A DNA stretch of 8,813 nt from Caldifarciminota bacterium. Lineage in GTDB: Bacteria; Hydrothermota; Hydrothermia; UBA1063; CAJXJZ01. Below are positions 1 through 6,622 of the stretch, piece by piece (within the stretch, counting starts at the first letter, position 1; each line of letters starts with the position of its first letter). The stretch is taken from NCBI GenBank assembly GCA_027033555.1, contig JALVLE010000306.1:1-8813 (forward strand), given 5' to 3'. A model generated the notes under the pieces. It was given only the letters and a program-made list of their open reading frames with translations, was not told the origin of the DNA and did not search any database. Both the position numbers and the translations under genes were made by a program.

Positions 1-534
1 CTTTATCAGGTTGTAAGAGCATACCAGCTTAACAGAAGACAGGGCACGGTTAAAGCGAAAACCAGAGGTGAGGTTAAAGCTTCAACCAGAAAAATATATA
101 GACAGAAGGGACTGGGAAGAGCCAGGCATGGTGCTATATCTGCTCCTATATTTGTGGGTGGTGGAAAGGCATTCCCTCCAAGGCCAAGAGAATGGCGTCT
201 TGATATACCAAAAGAGCTCAAGAGAAAGGCGCTTTCACAGGCGTTGAGTGACAGGGTGCGTGAAGGAAAATTTATAGTGCTTGACAGCTTCGGTATAAAA
301 AGACCCAAAACAAAGGATATGGTGGAAGTTCTGAAAAATCACGGGCTGTATGGAGAGAAGATACTTGTGGTATATGGAGAGGAGAATGAGAATATTTACC
401 TTGCCACGAGAAATATTAAAGGTGTAGAAGTCAAGAGAGCTCAGGATATTAATGCTTACGATGTGCTCAAAAAGCCCTATCTAATGATTGATAAAAAGGG
501 TGTAGAAATATTAAACGAGAGGTTAGCAAAATGA
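1..534 (+). CDS. rplD: 50S ribosomal protein L4, 5' end missing
   Basis: Large-subunit protein L4 binds 23S rRNA early in assembly and sends a loop into the nascent-peptide exit tunnel. The reading frame is open from base 1 to the TGA at 532-534, giving 177 residues. Family members are about 200-210 residues, so roughly the first 30 are outside the window. The tunnel-loop signature RQKGLGRAR lies at 100-126 and is followed by a GGGKAF segment and the globular C-terminal part, including [14 protein letters not shown] near 391-432. An internal GTG at 154 is not a credible start because conserved L4 sequence continues upstream of it. The loop has Leu (112-114) where bacteria such as E. coli have Thr. 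In E. coli L4 also represses the S10 operon through its leader; that leader is not in view. The stop overlaps the rplW start (ATGA). Confidence 0.96.
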   Translation, partial: LYQVVRAYQLNRRQGTVKAKTRGEVKASTRKIYRQKGLGRARHGAISAPIFVGGGKAFPPRPREWRLDIPKELKRKALSQALSDRVREGKFIVLDSFGIKRPKTKDMVEVLKNHGLYGEKILVVYGEENENIYLATRNIKGVEVKRAQDINAYDVLKKPYLMIDKKGVEILNERLAK

Positions 535-821
535 AGGATCCAAGGGATATTATTATAAGACCGGTTATTACGGAGAAGGCAATGGACCTTGCACAAAAAC
601 ACTCACAGTATGTATTTGAGGTCCATCCAGATGCGCCGAAGCCAGAAATAAAGAAAGCGGTTGAAGAGCTCTTTAAAGTTCATGTGGAAAAGGTCCGGGT
701 TATTAATATGAAGCCAAAGAAGAAAAGGGTGAGATTGGCACAGGGAGAGACGAGAAGGTGGAAAAAGGCGATTGTGGTTTTAAGAAAGGGTGAAACTATA
801 CCAATGTTTGAAGGAGTGTAA
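531..821 (+). CDS. rplW: 50S ribosomal protein L23
   Basis: L23 sits at the exit-tunnel mouth and is the docking point for trigger factor and signal recognition particle. The product is 96 residues, a normal length. The N-terminal RPVITEKA (residues 10-17) matches the family start; Glu15 aligns with E. coli Glu18, the chaperone-docking residue. The [14 protein letters not shown] segment (47-60), a basic loop (61-69) and the [10 protein letters not shown] strand (75-84) complete the fold. The start ATG overlaps the rplD stop in ATGA, with a GAGAGG ribosome-binding sequence at 517-522, so translation is probably coupled to L4. The gene ends 2 nt before rplB. Confidence 0.97.
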   Translation: MKDPRDIIIRPVITEKAMDLAQKHSQYVFEVHPDAPKPEIKKAVEELFKVHVEKVRVINMKPKKKRVRLAQGETRRWKKAIVVLRKGETIPMFEGV

Positions 822-823
822 TC

Positions 824-1651
824 ATGGGTATTAAAAGATTCAGACCTTATACACCTTCAAGAAGGTTTATGACAGTATCGGATTTCTCTGAAATTACTAA
901 AAAGGAGCCAGAGAAATCACTGCTTGAGCCCAAAAAGAGCACCGGGGGAAGAAATAACCTTGGAAGAGTTACTGTACGTTTTAGAGGTGGTGGCCATAAA
1001 AAGTTTTACCGAATTATTGATTTTAGAAGAGAAAAATTTGGTGTTCCCGCAGTAGTCAAATCAATTGAGTATGACCCCAACAGAACCGCAAGGATTGCGC
1101 TTTTAGTTTATAGAGATGGGGAGAAAAGATATATTATTGCTCCCCACGGCCTTAAGGTGGGAGATGAGGTAGTATCTGGGCCAGGTTCAGAGATAAAGGT
1201 GGGCAATGCGGTACCTCTTAAGGAAATTCCTGAAGGTGTTCCCATTCACAATATTGAACTTGTACCTGGTAGAGGCGCTAAACTGGTTCGTTCGGCAGGT
1301 TCCAGTGCTGTTATACTCTCTAAAGAAGGAAAGTATGCGCATGTGCAATTGCCATCAGGAGAGGTAAGATTGATTGATCAGAACTCCCTTGCAACCATTG
1401 GACAGGTGTCAAATATTGATCATGAGAACATTGTGATTGGGAAAGCGGGCAGAAAGAGATGGATGGGAAAAAGACCCCACGTAAGAGGTATTGTGATGAA
1501 CCCTGTTGACCATCCCCTTGGCGGCGGTGAAGGCAGATCAAAGTCAGGTCGCCCTCCATGCAGCCCCTGGGGGCTTGTTGATGGCAAAAAGACAAGGAAG
1601 AAACACAAACCTTCTAATAGATTTATCATTAAGCCCCGGAGGAAGAAATGA
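824..1651 (+). CDS. rplB: 50S ribosomal protein L2
   Basis: L2 is a primary 23S rRNA-binding protein next to the peptidyl-transferase centre and is needed for subunit joining. The product is 275 residues (E. coli 273). Visible landmarks are [10 protein letters not shown] (41-50), [13 protein letters not shown] (55-67), [13 protein letters not shown] (81-93), the [13 protein letters not shown] segment (206-218) and the C-terminal [14 protein letters not shown] (225-238). His230 aligns with the strictly conserved E. coli His229 (numbered without Met). The next conserved His of the usual DHPHGGG motif is Leu232 here, and the following segment reads GRPPCSPWG, with Cys246. The start is ATG at 824, 7 nt after AAGGAG (811-816). 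The stop overlaps rpsS in ATGA. Confidence 0.98.
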   Translation: MGIKRFRPYTPSRRFMTVSDFSEITKKEPEKSLLEPKKSTGGRNNLGRVTVRFRGGGHKKFYRIIDFRREKFGVPAVVKSIEYDPNRTARIALLVYRDGEKRYIIAPHGLKVGDEVVSGPGSEIKVGNAVPLKEIPEGVPIHNIELVPGRGAKLVRSAGSSAVILSKEGKYAHVQLPSGEVRLIDQNSLATIGQVSNIDHENIVIGKAGRKRWMGKRPHVRGIVMNPVDHPLGGGEGRSKSGRPPCSPWGLVDGKKTRKKHKPSNRFIIKPRRKK

Positions 1652-1932
1652 GCAGATCTCGGAAGAAAGGGCCTTATGTAGATAAGAAACTTTATAAGCG
1701 TATTGTTGAGATGAATAAAACCGGGAAGAAGGCTGTTATTAAAACTTATTCCCGGAGGTCAACGATAGTACCTGAGTTTATCGGGCATACTATCGCTGTT
1801 CACAATGGAAGGAAATTCATTCCGGTGTATATCATACAGGACATGGTTGGACATAAGCTTGGCGAATTCGCACCCACTCGCACTTACAGGGGTCATAAAG
1901 ACAAGAAGGCACAAACAGTGAGGTTAAAATGA
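1648..1932 (+). CDS. rpsS: 30S ribosomal protein S19
   Basis: S19 lies in the small-subunit head, contacts S13 and the 50S bridge region, and binds 16S rRNA. The 94-residue product has the family-typical N-terminus [14 protein letters not shown] (2-15), the [16 protein letters not shown] core (33-48), [12 protein letters not shown] (51-62) and [12 protein letters not shown] (72-83). Its length is normal and nothing is unusual. A GGAGGA ribosome-binding sequence at 1638-1643 inside the rplB end precedes the ATG by about 5 nt. Both ends overlap neighbours by 4 nt (ATGA), implying coupling with L2 and L22. Confidence 0.98.
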   Translation: MSRSRKKGPYVDKKLYKRIVEMNKTGKKAVIKTYSRRSTIVPEFIGHTIAVHNGRKFIPVYIIQDMVGHKLGEFAPTRTYRGHKDKKAQTVRLK

Positions 1933-2276
1933 TGGTGGGCAGAGCAGTTCATAGATTTGCGAGAATATCACCCAAAAAGATGAAACCCCTTCTTGATGAG
2001 ATAAGAGGTAAATCGGTGGCTGAGGCGGATGCTATTTTATATATGATGAACAAAAAGGGAGCGAGAATTACCCGCAAAGTACTGAAAGCGGCTGTTGCGT
2101 CTCTTAACGATAAACTGGGCAGGGAGCTTGCTCCAGAAGAGATAAAGGTTAAAGTGGCAAAAGTGGACAAAGGGATTACAATGAAAAGGGTCAGGCCATT
2201 CTGGAGAGGGATGGCTACACTTATAAGAAAAAGAACGTCTCACATCACGATTGAAGTAGAGGGAGGAGAAGAATAA
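1929..2276 (+). CDS. rplV: 50S ribosomal protein L22
   Basis: L22 binds 23S rRNA domains and lines the exit tunnel with a long beta-hairpin, the site of macrolide-resistance changes and of contacts with stalling peptides. The product is 115 residues if the first ATG is used. A second ATG follows immediately at 1932, and the GAGG at 1920-1923 fits either. Landmarks are [20 protein letters not shown] (11-30), the [11 protein letters not shown] helix (53-63) and [11 protein letters not shown] (100-110). The hairpin reads [13 protein letters not shown] (85-97): Phe91, Trp92 and Met95 stand where E. coli has Arg88, Ala89 and Arg92. The start overlaps the rpsS stop by 4 nt; the stop overlaps rpsC by 1 nt (TAATG). 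Confidence 0.97.
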   Translation: MMVGRAVHRFARISPKKMKPLLDEIRGKSVAEADAILYMMNKKGARITRKVLKAAVASLNDKLGRELAPEEIKVKVAKVDKGITMKRVRPFWRGMATLIRKRTSHITIEVEGGEE

Positions 2277-2926
2277 TGGGTCAGAAAGTTCATCCGATAG
2301 GTTTTAGACTGGGTATCAACAAGGATTGGAAAGCCCACTGGTTTGCAAGGGGCAAGGACTATGAAAAGTATCTTCAGGAAGACCTTAAGATAAGAGATTA
2401 CATCAAGGAAAGATTTAAAGATGCGATGGTCTCAAAGGTGGTTATAGATAGGGCTTCCGATAGGCTGAGTATCAGCATATACTCTGCAAGACCGGGTCTT
2501 GTGATTGGCAGAAAGGGTCAGGAGGTGGAAGCCTTAAGGAAGGCTCTCTCAAAAATGTTGAATTACAGGGATCTTAATATAAACGTGATTGAAATAAAGG
2601 TGCCTGAAGTGGACGCCCAGCTTGTTGCGCAGAATATTGCAAGGAAAATAGAGCAAAGAGTTTCTCATAGGAGGGCTATGAAGAGGGCTGTGGAAACTGC
2701 TCTTAAAATGGGAGCAAAAGGGATAAAGATCTATGCCAAGGGAAGACTTGCAGGTGCAGAAATCGCACGAAAGGAATGGTATCTGAAGGGAAGGGTGCCT
2801 CTGCAGACAATTAGAGCTGATATAGACTATGGAGAAGCTACTGCGTTTACGAGATACGGCACCGTTGGCGTGAAGGTATGGATATATAGAGGGGATATTC
2901 TTGAGAGACCTATGGAGGAGGAATAG
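2276..2926 (+). CDS. rpsC: 30S ribosomal protein S3
   Basis: S3 forms part of the mRNA entry channel in the 30S head and contributes to the ribosome's helicase activity. The product is 216 residues, within the bacterial range of about 210-240. The N-terminus [12 protein letters not shown] (2-13) is canonical. A KH-type RNA-binding motif with [10 protein letters not shown] lies at 76-85. The helicase-associated basic patch SHRRAMKRA (130-138) keeps Arg132, Arg133 and Lys136, equivalent to E. coli R131, R132 and K135. The C-terminal domain has [13 protein letters not shown] (156-168) and RADIDYG (180-186). A GGGAGGAG sequence at 2261-2268 precedes the ATG, which shares one base with the rplV stop. 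Confidence 0.98.
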   Translation: MGQKVHPIGFRLGINKDWKAHWFARGKDYEKYLQEDLKIRDYIKERFKDAMVSKVVIDRASDRLSISIYSARPGLVIGRKGQEVEALRKALSKMLNYRDLNINVIEIKVPEVDAQLVAQNIARKIEQRVSHRRAMKRAVETALKMGAKGIKIYAKGRLAGAEIARKEWYLKGRVPLQTIRADIDYGEATAFTRYGTVGVKVWIYRGDILERPMEEE

Positions 2927-2928
2927 CC

Positions 2929-3348
2929 ATGTTAATGCCATCCAGAACAAAGTACAGGAAGCAGCATAGGGGAAGAATGAAAGGAAAGGCTATGGCTGGT
3001 AATTACATAGCCTTTGGAGAATATGCGCTTAAAGCTCTTGAGCCTCATTGGATTACTGGTAATCAGATTGAGGCAGCGAGAATAGCTATTACCAGATATT
3101 TAAAAAAAGGTGGAAAGCTTTGGATTCGCATATTTCCAGATAAGCCTGTTACAAAGAAGCCTGCTGAGACCCGTATGGGTAAGGGTAAAGGAAATGTGGA
3201 TAAATGGGTAGCTGTGGTAAAGCCAGGGAGAATACTCTTTGAACTGGGCGGAGTGACTGAGGAGCAGGCAAGGGAAGCGTTTAGAAGAGCTGCCAGTAAA
3301 TTGCCCATCAAAACCAGGTTTGTTTCATTGAAGGAGGGTGGAGTATGA
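2929..3348 (+). CDS. rplP: 50S ribosomal protein L16
   Basis: L16 is a late-assembling large-subunit protein beside the A-site tRNA elbow and the peptidyl-transferase centre. The 139-residue product starts [16 protein letters not shown], a standard N-terminus that supports ATG 2929 over the in-frame ATG at 2935. [20 protein letters not shown] spans 46-65. The [20 protein letters not shown] segment spans 70-89 and carries Arg82, aligned with E. coli Arg81, which is hydroxylated in some bacteria. The C-terminus contains [12 protein letters not shown] (121-132). A strong GGAGGAGG at 2914-2921 spans the rpsC end. The stop overlaps rpmC (ATGA). Confidence 0.98.
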   Translation: MLMPSRTKYRKQHRGRMKGKAMAGNYIAFGEYALKALEPHWITGNQIEAARIAITRYLKKGGKLWIRIFPDKPVTKKPAETRMGKGKGNVDKWVAVVKPGRILFELGGVTEEQAREAFRRAASKLPIKTRFVSLKEGGV

Positions 3349-3551
3349 AAGCATATGAGCTTAGGGAGCTATCTGATGATGAACTTAAAGCAAAATTAAA
3401 GGCGTTAAAGGAAGAGTTATTCACATTACGGATGGAAAAGGCCATGGCGAAGCTTGCTCAGCCACATAGATTTAAAGAAATAAAGAAAGACATAGCCAGG
3501 ATAAAAACAATACTCAGAGAAAGGAGGTTGCATAATGCAGACCAGGAGTAG
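3345..3551 (+). CDS. rpmC: 50S ribosomal protein L29
   Basis: L29 is a small helical protein near the tunnel exit, adjacent to L23. The 68-residue product is two helices of a coiled-coil-like hairpin: [20 protein letters not shown] (6-25), then [20 protein letters not shown] (41-60). The family signature KDIARIKT is at 48-55. AAGGAGGG at 3331-3338 precedes the ATG by about 7 nt, and the start overlaps the rplP stop by 4 nt. The last six residues (HNADQE) are encoded in sequence that also carries the rpsQ start, a 17-nt overlap. Confidence 0.96.
   Translation: MKAYELRELSDDELKAKLKALKEELFTLRMEKAMAKLAQPHRFKEIKKDIARIKTILRERRLHNADQE
3521..3527 (+). promoter_or_regulatory. Ribosome-binding site of rpsQ inside rpmC
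   Basis: AAGGAGG lies 7 nt before ATG 3535 and within the rpmC coding region. It fixes the rpsQ start inside rpmC and so establishes the 17-nt gene overlap. Confidence 0.85.
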
Positions 3552-3801
3552 GAGAAGAGAAAGAGTAGGGGTTGTGGTAAGCGATAAGATGGATAAGACA
3601 AGGGTTGTGATGGTGGAAACACTCGTTCAGCATCCTCTTTATAAGAAATATGTGAAAAGAAGAAAAAAGTTTTATGCTCACGATGAAAAAAATGAGACTC
3701 ATGTGGGAGATGTGGTGAGAATTATGGAAACAAGACCTCTTTCACGTCTCAAAAGGTGGAGAATAGTCAGTATTGTAAGAAAAGCTCACGGGGAGGAATA
3801 A
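3535..3801 (+). CDS. rpsQ: 30S ribosomal protein S17
   Basis: S17 is a primary 16S rRNA-binding OB-fold protein of the 30S body. The 88-residue product has the family pattern [19 protein letters not shown] (10-28), [19 protein letters not shown] (33-51), [19 protein letters not shown] (57-75) and a final strand IVSIVRKA. The start at 3535 gives the usual short basic N-terminus and has AAGGAGG 7 nt upstream. The gene begins 17 nt before the rpmC stop and ends 1 nt before rplN. In E. coli this is the end of the S10 operon; here there is no space for a terminator. Confidence 0.97.
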   Translation: MQTRSRRRERVGVVVSDKMDKTRVVMVETLVQHPLYKKYVKRRKKFYAHDEKNETHVGDVVRIMETRPLSRLKRWRIVSIVRKAHGEE

Positions 3802-3802
3802 A

Positions 3803-4171
3803 ATGATTCAGGATATTTCCCGGGTTAAGATTGCAGATAATACAGGTGCCCAGGAGGCTCTTATTATTAAAATCCTGGGAGGTTCTCGTAGAAAGTATGC
3901 CAGGGTGGGAGACGTGGTGGTTGTAACAATTAAAGATGCTGTTCCCAATTCCTCCATAAAGAAGGGTTCTGTTGTGAAGGCGGTGATTGTTCGCACAAGG
4001 AAGGAGATGAGAAGACCTGATGGAACGTATATAAAGTTTGACGATAACGCTGCTGTGATAATAGACAATAATGGTGAGCCTAAAGGTACCAGAGTTTTTG
4101 GGCCAGTCGCGAGGGAACTCAGGGAAAAAAGGTTTATGAAAATTGTATCACTTGCTCCGGAGGTGGTATAA
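3803..4171 (+). CDS. rplN: 50S ribosomal protein L14
   Basis: L14 binds 23S rRNA at the subunit interface, helps form inter-subunit bridges, and is the target of the silencing factor RsfS. The 122-residue product is the standard length and highly conserved: [16 protein letters not shown] (1-16), [17 protein letters not shown] (23-39), [13 protein letters not shown] (53-65), [10 protein letters not shown] (79-88), [12 protein letters not shown] (95-106) and [12 protein letters not shown] at the end. GGAGG at 3792-3796 precedes the ATG by 6 nt. It is the first gene of the classical spc operon but follows rpsQ by a single base. It shares one base with rplX (TAATG). Confidence 0.98.
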   Translation: MIQDISRVKIADNTGAQEALIIKILGGSRRKYARVGDVVVVTIKDAVPNSSIKKGSVVKAVIVRTRKEMRRPDGTYIKFDDNAAVIIDNNGEPKGTRVFGPVARELREKRFMKIVSLAPEVV

Positions 4172-4485
4172 TGGCGCTTAAGATTAAGAGAGGCGATACA
4201 GTAAAGGTGATAAAGGGTAAAGACAAGGGCAAAATAGGTAAAGTTAAGAAAGTGCTTATTGACAAGAAAAGGCTGATTGTGGAAGAGGTAAACATTGTAA
4301 AAAGACACATGAGAGCCACAGGACCTGACAGACCCTCAGGAATCGTAGAAATGGAGGCCCCCATTTCCTGGAGCAATGTTCGCCTCATATGCCCATCCTG
4401 TGGGGAGCCAACGAGGGTAGGTTTCAGGTTTGAGGAGGGGAAGAAGGTGAGGTATTGTAAAAAATGTAACGAGGTGATAGACTGA
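4171..4485 (+). CDS. rplX: 50S ribosomal protein L24, zinc-ribbon form
   Basis: L24 starts 50S assembly in E. coli and sits by the tunnel exit. The 104-residue product opens with the KOW segment: [20 protein letters not shown] (4-23), followed by [10 protein letters not shown] (37-46). The C-terminal part has two CxxC pairs, Cys74/Cys77 ([11 protein letters not shown]) and Cys96/Cys99 (CKKCNEVI). This fits a metal-binding ribbon found in many bacterial L24 proteins and absent in E. coli. Zinc binding is inferred from the cysteines. GGAGG at 4159-4163 precedes the ATG by 7 nt. The stop overlaps the rplE start in TGATG. Confidence 0.97.
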   Translation: MALKIKRGDTVKVIKGKDKGKIGKVKKVLIDKKRLIVEEVNIVKRHMRATGPDRPSGIVEMEAPISWSNVRLICPSCGEPTRVGFRFEEGKKVRYCKKCNEVID

Positions 4486-5039
4486 TGGAGCAGGCAAGGC
4501 TATATAAAGAATATGTTGAGAACATCAGACCCCGCCTTATGAAGGAGATGGGGTATAAAAACATTAATGAAGTTCCAAAGCTTGAAAAGATTGTTGTAAA
4601 TGTGGGTGTGGGGGAAGCGGTTCAGGATCCTAAGATTCTGGACATTATAAGCGCGGACCTCGCAATGATCACAGGGCAGCGGCCTGAAGTGAGACGTGCA
4701 AGGAAGTCAGTGGCCCAGTTCCATTTGAGAAAAGGTATGCCGATTGGTCTGCGTGTGACGTTGAGAAGGAGATATATGTATGATTTCTTTGACAGACTTG
4801 TGAATTTCGCCCTCCCAAGAGTAAGAGATTTCAGAGGACTCCCGCTTGATTCTTTTGACGGAAGAGGCAATTACAATTTTGGCCTGAGTGAACACACGGT
4901 TTTTCCAGAGGTTGAAATAGATAAAGTTAAAAAGGTGTTTGGAATGAATATTACAATTGTAACAACTGCAGAGACTGACGATGAAGCAAGAGCTCTGCTT
5001 GCAGCCTTTGGCTTTCCATTTGAAAGGAGGGAAGAGTAA
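4485..5039 (+). CDS. rplE: 50S ribosomal protein L5
   Basis: L5 binds 5S rRNA and, with L18, builds the central protuberance; it also contacts P-site tRNA. The 184-residue product is close to the usual 179. Landmarks are PKLEKIVVNVGVGEA (31-45), the ITGQRPEVRRARKSVAQFHL segment (62-81), RKGMPIGLRVTLR (82-94), LPRVRDFRGL (110-119), GRGNYNFGLSEHTVFPEV (126-143) and the final MNITIVTTAETDDEARALL (154-172). GAGGTGAT at 4471-4478, complementary to the 16S 3' end, precedes the start, which shares one base with the rplX stop. The following gene begins directly after its stop. Confidence 0.98.
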   Translation: MEQARLYKEYVENIRPRLMKEMGYKNINEVPKLEKIVVNVGVGEAVQDPKILDIISADLAMITGQRPEVRRARKSVAQFHLRKGMPIGLRVTLRRRYMYDFFDRLVNFALPRVRDFRGLPLDSFDGRGNYNFGLSEHTVFPEVEIDKVKKVFGMNITIVTTAETDDEARALLAAFGFPFERREE

Positions 5040-5222
5040 ATGTCAAGGAAGGCGAAAAGAACGAGGAATAAGGAGCCAAAATTTGCCGTAAGAAAATATA
5101 ACAGGTGCAAAAGATGCGGCAGAACCCGTGGTTATATAAGAAAATTTGGGCTCTGTAGAATATGTTTTAGAGAGCTGGCATTAAGAGGTGAGCTGCCTGG
5201 AGTTAAAAAAGCCAGCTGGTAA
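5040..5222 (+). CDS. rpsN: 30S ribosomal protein S14, zinc-binding type
   Basis: S14 is an assembly protein of the 30S head near S3 and S19. At 60 residues it is the short zinc-binding type rather than the roughly 100-residue zinc-free type. Cys23/Cys26 ([10 protein letters not shown]) and Cys39/Cys42 (CRICFREL) form the CxxC-x12-CxxC zinc site, and the family ending LPGVKKASW is intact. AAAGGAGG at 5023-5030 lies in the rplE end, and the ATG follows the rplE stop with no gap. The window shows no second, zinc-free copy; one could exist elsewhere. Confidence 0.98.
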   Translation: MSRKAKRTRNKEPKFAVRKYNRCKRCGRTRGYIRKFGLCRICFRELALRGELPGVKKASW

Positions 5223-5236
5223 AATGGAGGTAGAAA

Positions 5237-5635
5237 ATGATTTATGATCCAATTGCAGATCTTTTAACGAGAATAAGAAACGGTGTAAGAGCTCGTCATG
5301 AGTCGGTTATTATTGAACCTTTATCCAAAATGAAATTGCGTATACTTGACATTTTGAAGAAAGAAGGATTCATTGAAGGGTACGAGATACTATCAGAAGA
5401 GAGAGGGGGAAAATGTCGCGTTTACCTGAAATATGACGAAGAAGGAAATCCTGTGATAGAGGACCTGCAGCGTGTATCAAAACCTTCCAGAAGAGTTTAT
5501 GTGGGAAAGAATGAGGTACCATGGGTGAGAAATGGCCTGGGTATTGCCATTATCTCCACCTCCCAGGGACTTATGACAGATAGAGAAGCGAGAAGAAGGG
5601 GAGTGGGCGGAGAGCTGCTCCTTATGGTCTGGTAA
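5237..5635 (+). CDS. rpsH: 30S ribosomal protein S8
   Basis: S8 binds the central domain of 16S rRNA and in E. coli also represses the spc operon by binding its mRNA. The 132-residue product is normal: DPIADLLTRIRNG (4-16), LKKEGFIEGYE (40-50), QRVSKPSRRVY (78-88), GLGIAIISTSQGLMTDREAR (100-119) and RGVGGELLLMVW at the C-terminus. The usual final GEVLCYVW is GELLLMVW here, so a commonly conserved Cys is absent. GGAGG at 5226-5230 precedes the ATG by 6 nt. Gaps are 14 nt to rpsN and 13 nt to rplF. I could not identify an S8-type mRNA operator by eye. Confidence 0.98.
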   Translation: MIYDPIADLLTRIRNGVRARHESVIIEPLSKMKLRILDILKKEGFIEGYEILSEERGGKCRVYLKYDEEGNPVIEDLQRVSKPSRRVYVGKNEVPWVRNGLGIAIISTSQGLMTDREARRRGVGGELLLMVW

Positions 5636-5648
5636 AAGGAGGCAGAGC

Positions 5649-6218
5649 ATGTCAAGGATAGGGAAAAAACCAGTTCCCATCCCGGACGGTGTCCAGGTTA
5701 GGATGGAAAATGGTACCATGTACTTTAAAGGTCCCAAAGGGGAGCTTACATTTACCCCTCATAGGGACATGATTGTTGAGATTAAGGACAAAGAAATAGT
5801 GGTAAAAAGGCCAAGTGATGGGAAGTTTCACAGGTCTCTTCATGGTACCACAAGGCAGCTTATTTACAATGCTGTAATGGGAGTAAAAGAGGGATTTAAA
5901 AAAGAGCTTGAATTACAGGGTGCAGGATACAAGGCGCAGATGGAAGGCAACACTCTTGTTCTCAATGTTGGGTTTTCACATGAGGTTCGCATTACCCCCC
6001 CGGATGGCATTAAACTTAAAGTAAATGGCCCTATTAAAACCACAGCCGGAGATAAGTTTATTATTGAAGTTTCCGGAATAGATAAATATCTTGTTGGTGA
6101 GTGGGCTGCCAGGATAAGAAAAGTGAAACCTCAGGATCCATATAAGGGCAAGGGGCTTAAGTATGTGGGTGAGCATGTAAGGAAAAAGGCTGGAAAGGCT
6201 GGCGTGAAAGGCGCATAA
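5649..6218 (+). CDS. rplF: 50S ribosomal protein L6
   Basis: L6 lies beside the sarcin-ricin loop and the factor-binding region. The 189-residue product is slightly longer than the common 176-180, through a basic tail after GEHVRKKAGKAG. The two repeated domains are visible. The N-terminal one starts SRIGKKPVPIPDGV (2-15) and contains GPKGEL (28-33) and HGTTRQLIYNAVMGV (65-79). The C-terminal one has GAGYKAQ (91-97), GIDKYLVGEWAARIR (143-157) and the conserved PYKGKGLKYVGE (164-175). GGAGG at 5638-5642 precedes the ATG by 6 nt; the gap to rplR is 12 nt. Confidence 0.98.
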   Translation: MSRIGKKPVPIPDGVQVRMENGTMYFKGPKGELTFTPHRDMIVEIKDKEIVVKRPSDGKFHRSLHGTTRQLIYNAVMGVKEGFKKELELQGAGYKAQMEGNTLVLNVGFSHEVRITPPDGIKLKVNGPIKTTAGDKFIIEVSGIDKYLVGEWAARIRKVKPQDPYKGKGLKYVGEHVRKKAGKAGVKGA

Positions 6219-6230
6219 GGAGGTGGTATT

Positions 6231-6608
6231 ATGGAAAGGAAAGAAAAAGTTTTAAGAAGATTAAGAAGGCATAAGAGAATCAGGAAGAAGATTGTAGGAA
6301 CAGAAGAAAGGCCAAGGCTGGTAGTTTATAAGAGTGCAAAACACATGTACGCTCAGCTGGTGATAGACCCGCCTGTGGGTACAGCCAAAGTTATAACAGG
6401 TGCATCAACCCTTTCACCTGAGATAAGAGAGAAAGTCAAAGAGGCAAAAACGAAAACTGAAAAAGCGAAACTTGTAGGTGAGCTTATTGCCGAGAGAGCA
6501 AAGAAACATGGCATAACCAAAGTAGCTTTTGACAGAGCAGGATACAAGTATATAGGCAGAGTAAAGGCCCTTGCAGAGGCAGCGAGGAAAGCAGGGCTTG
6601 AATTTTAA
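6231..6608 (+). CDS. rplR: 50S ribosomal protein L18
   Basis: L18 binds 5S rRNA with L5 in the central protuberance. The 125-residue product has a basic N-terminus ([14 protein letters not shown], 8-21), [17 protein letters not shown] (27-43), [14 protein letters not shown] (82-95), the [20 protein letters not shown] run (99-118) and the family C-terminus AGLEF. It is a few residues longer than the usual 117-122, with extra Lys/Glu-rich sequence near 66-80. AAGGAGGTGGT at 6217-6227 overlaps the rplF stop and precedes the ATG by 7 nt from GGAGG. Confidence 0.98.
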   Translation: MERKEKVLRRLRRHKRIRKKIVGTEERPRLVVYKSAKHMYAQLVIDPPVGTAKVITGASTLSPEIREKVKEAKTKTEKAKLVGELIAERAKKHGITKVAFDRAGYKYIGRVKALAEAARKAGLEF

Positions 6609-6622
6609 CACGGAGGTTTTTT

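Noticed and set aside
2549..2950. 133-residue open frame on the - strand opposite rpsC
   Set aside because: It is a shadow of the conserved S3 frame, with no family resemblance.
4143..4172. TATAAT at the rplX start as a possible internal promoter
   Set aside because: The candidate upstream element TTGTAT matches the -35 consensus at only three of six bases. The TATAAT is explained by the ribosome-binding-site spacer and start codon, and the region encodes conserved L14 residues.
3808..4308. 166-residue open frame on the - strand opposite rplN and rplX
   Set aside because: It spans two conserved sense genes and their junction, with hydrophobic low-information sequence and no plausible gene context.
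5224..5247. Seven-codon open frame (ATG to TGA) overlapping the rpsH start, as a leader peptide
   Set aside because: Its ATG precedes the GGAGG site and has no ribosome-binding site of its own within the short gap; a chance ATG is enough to explain it.
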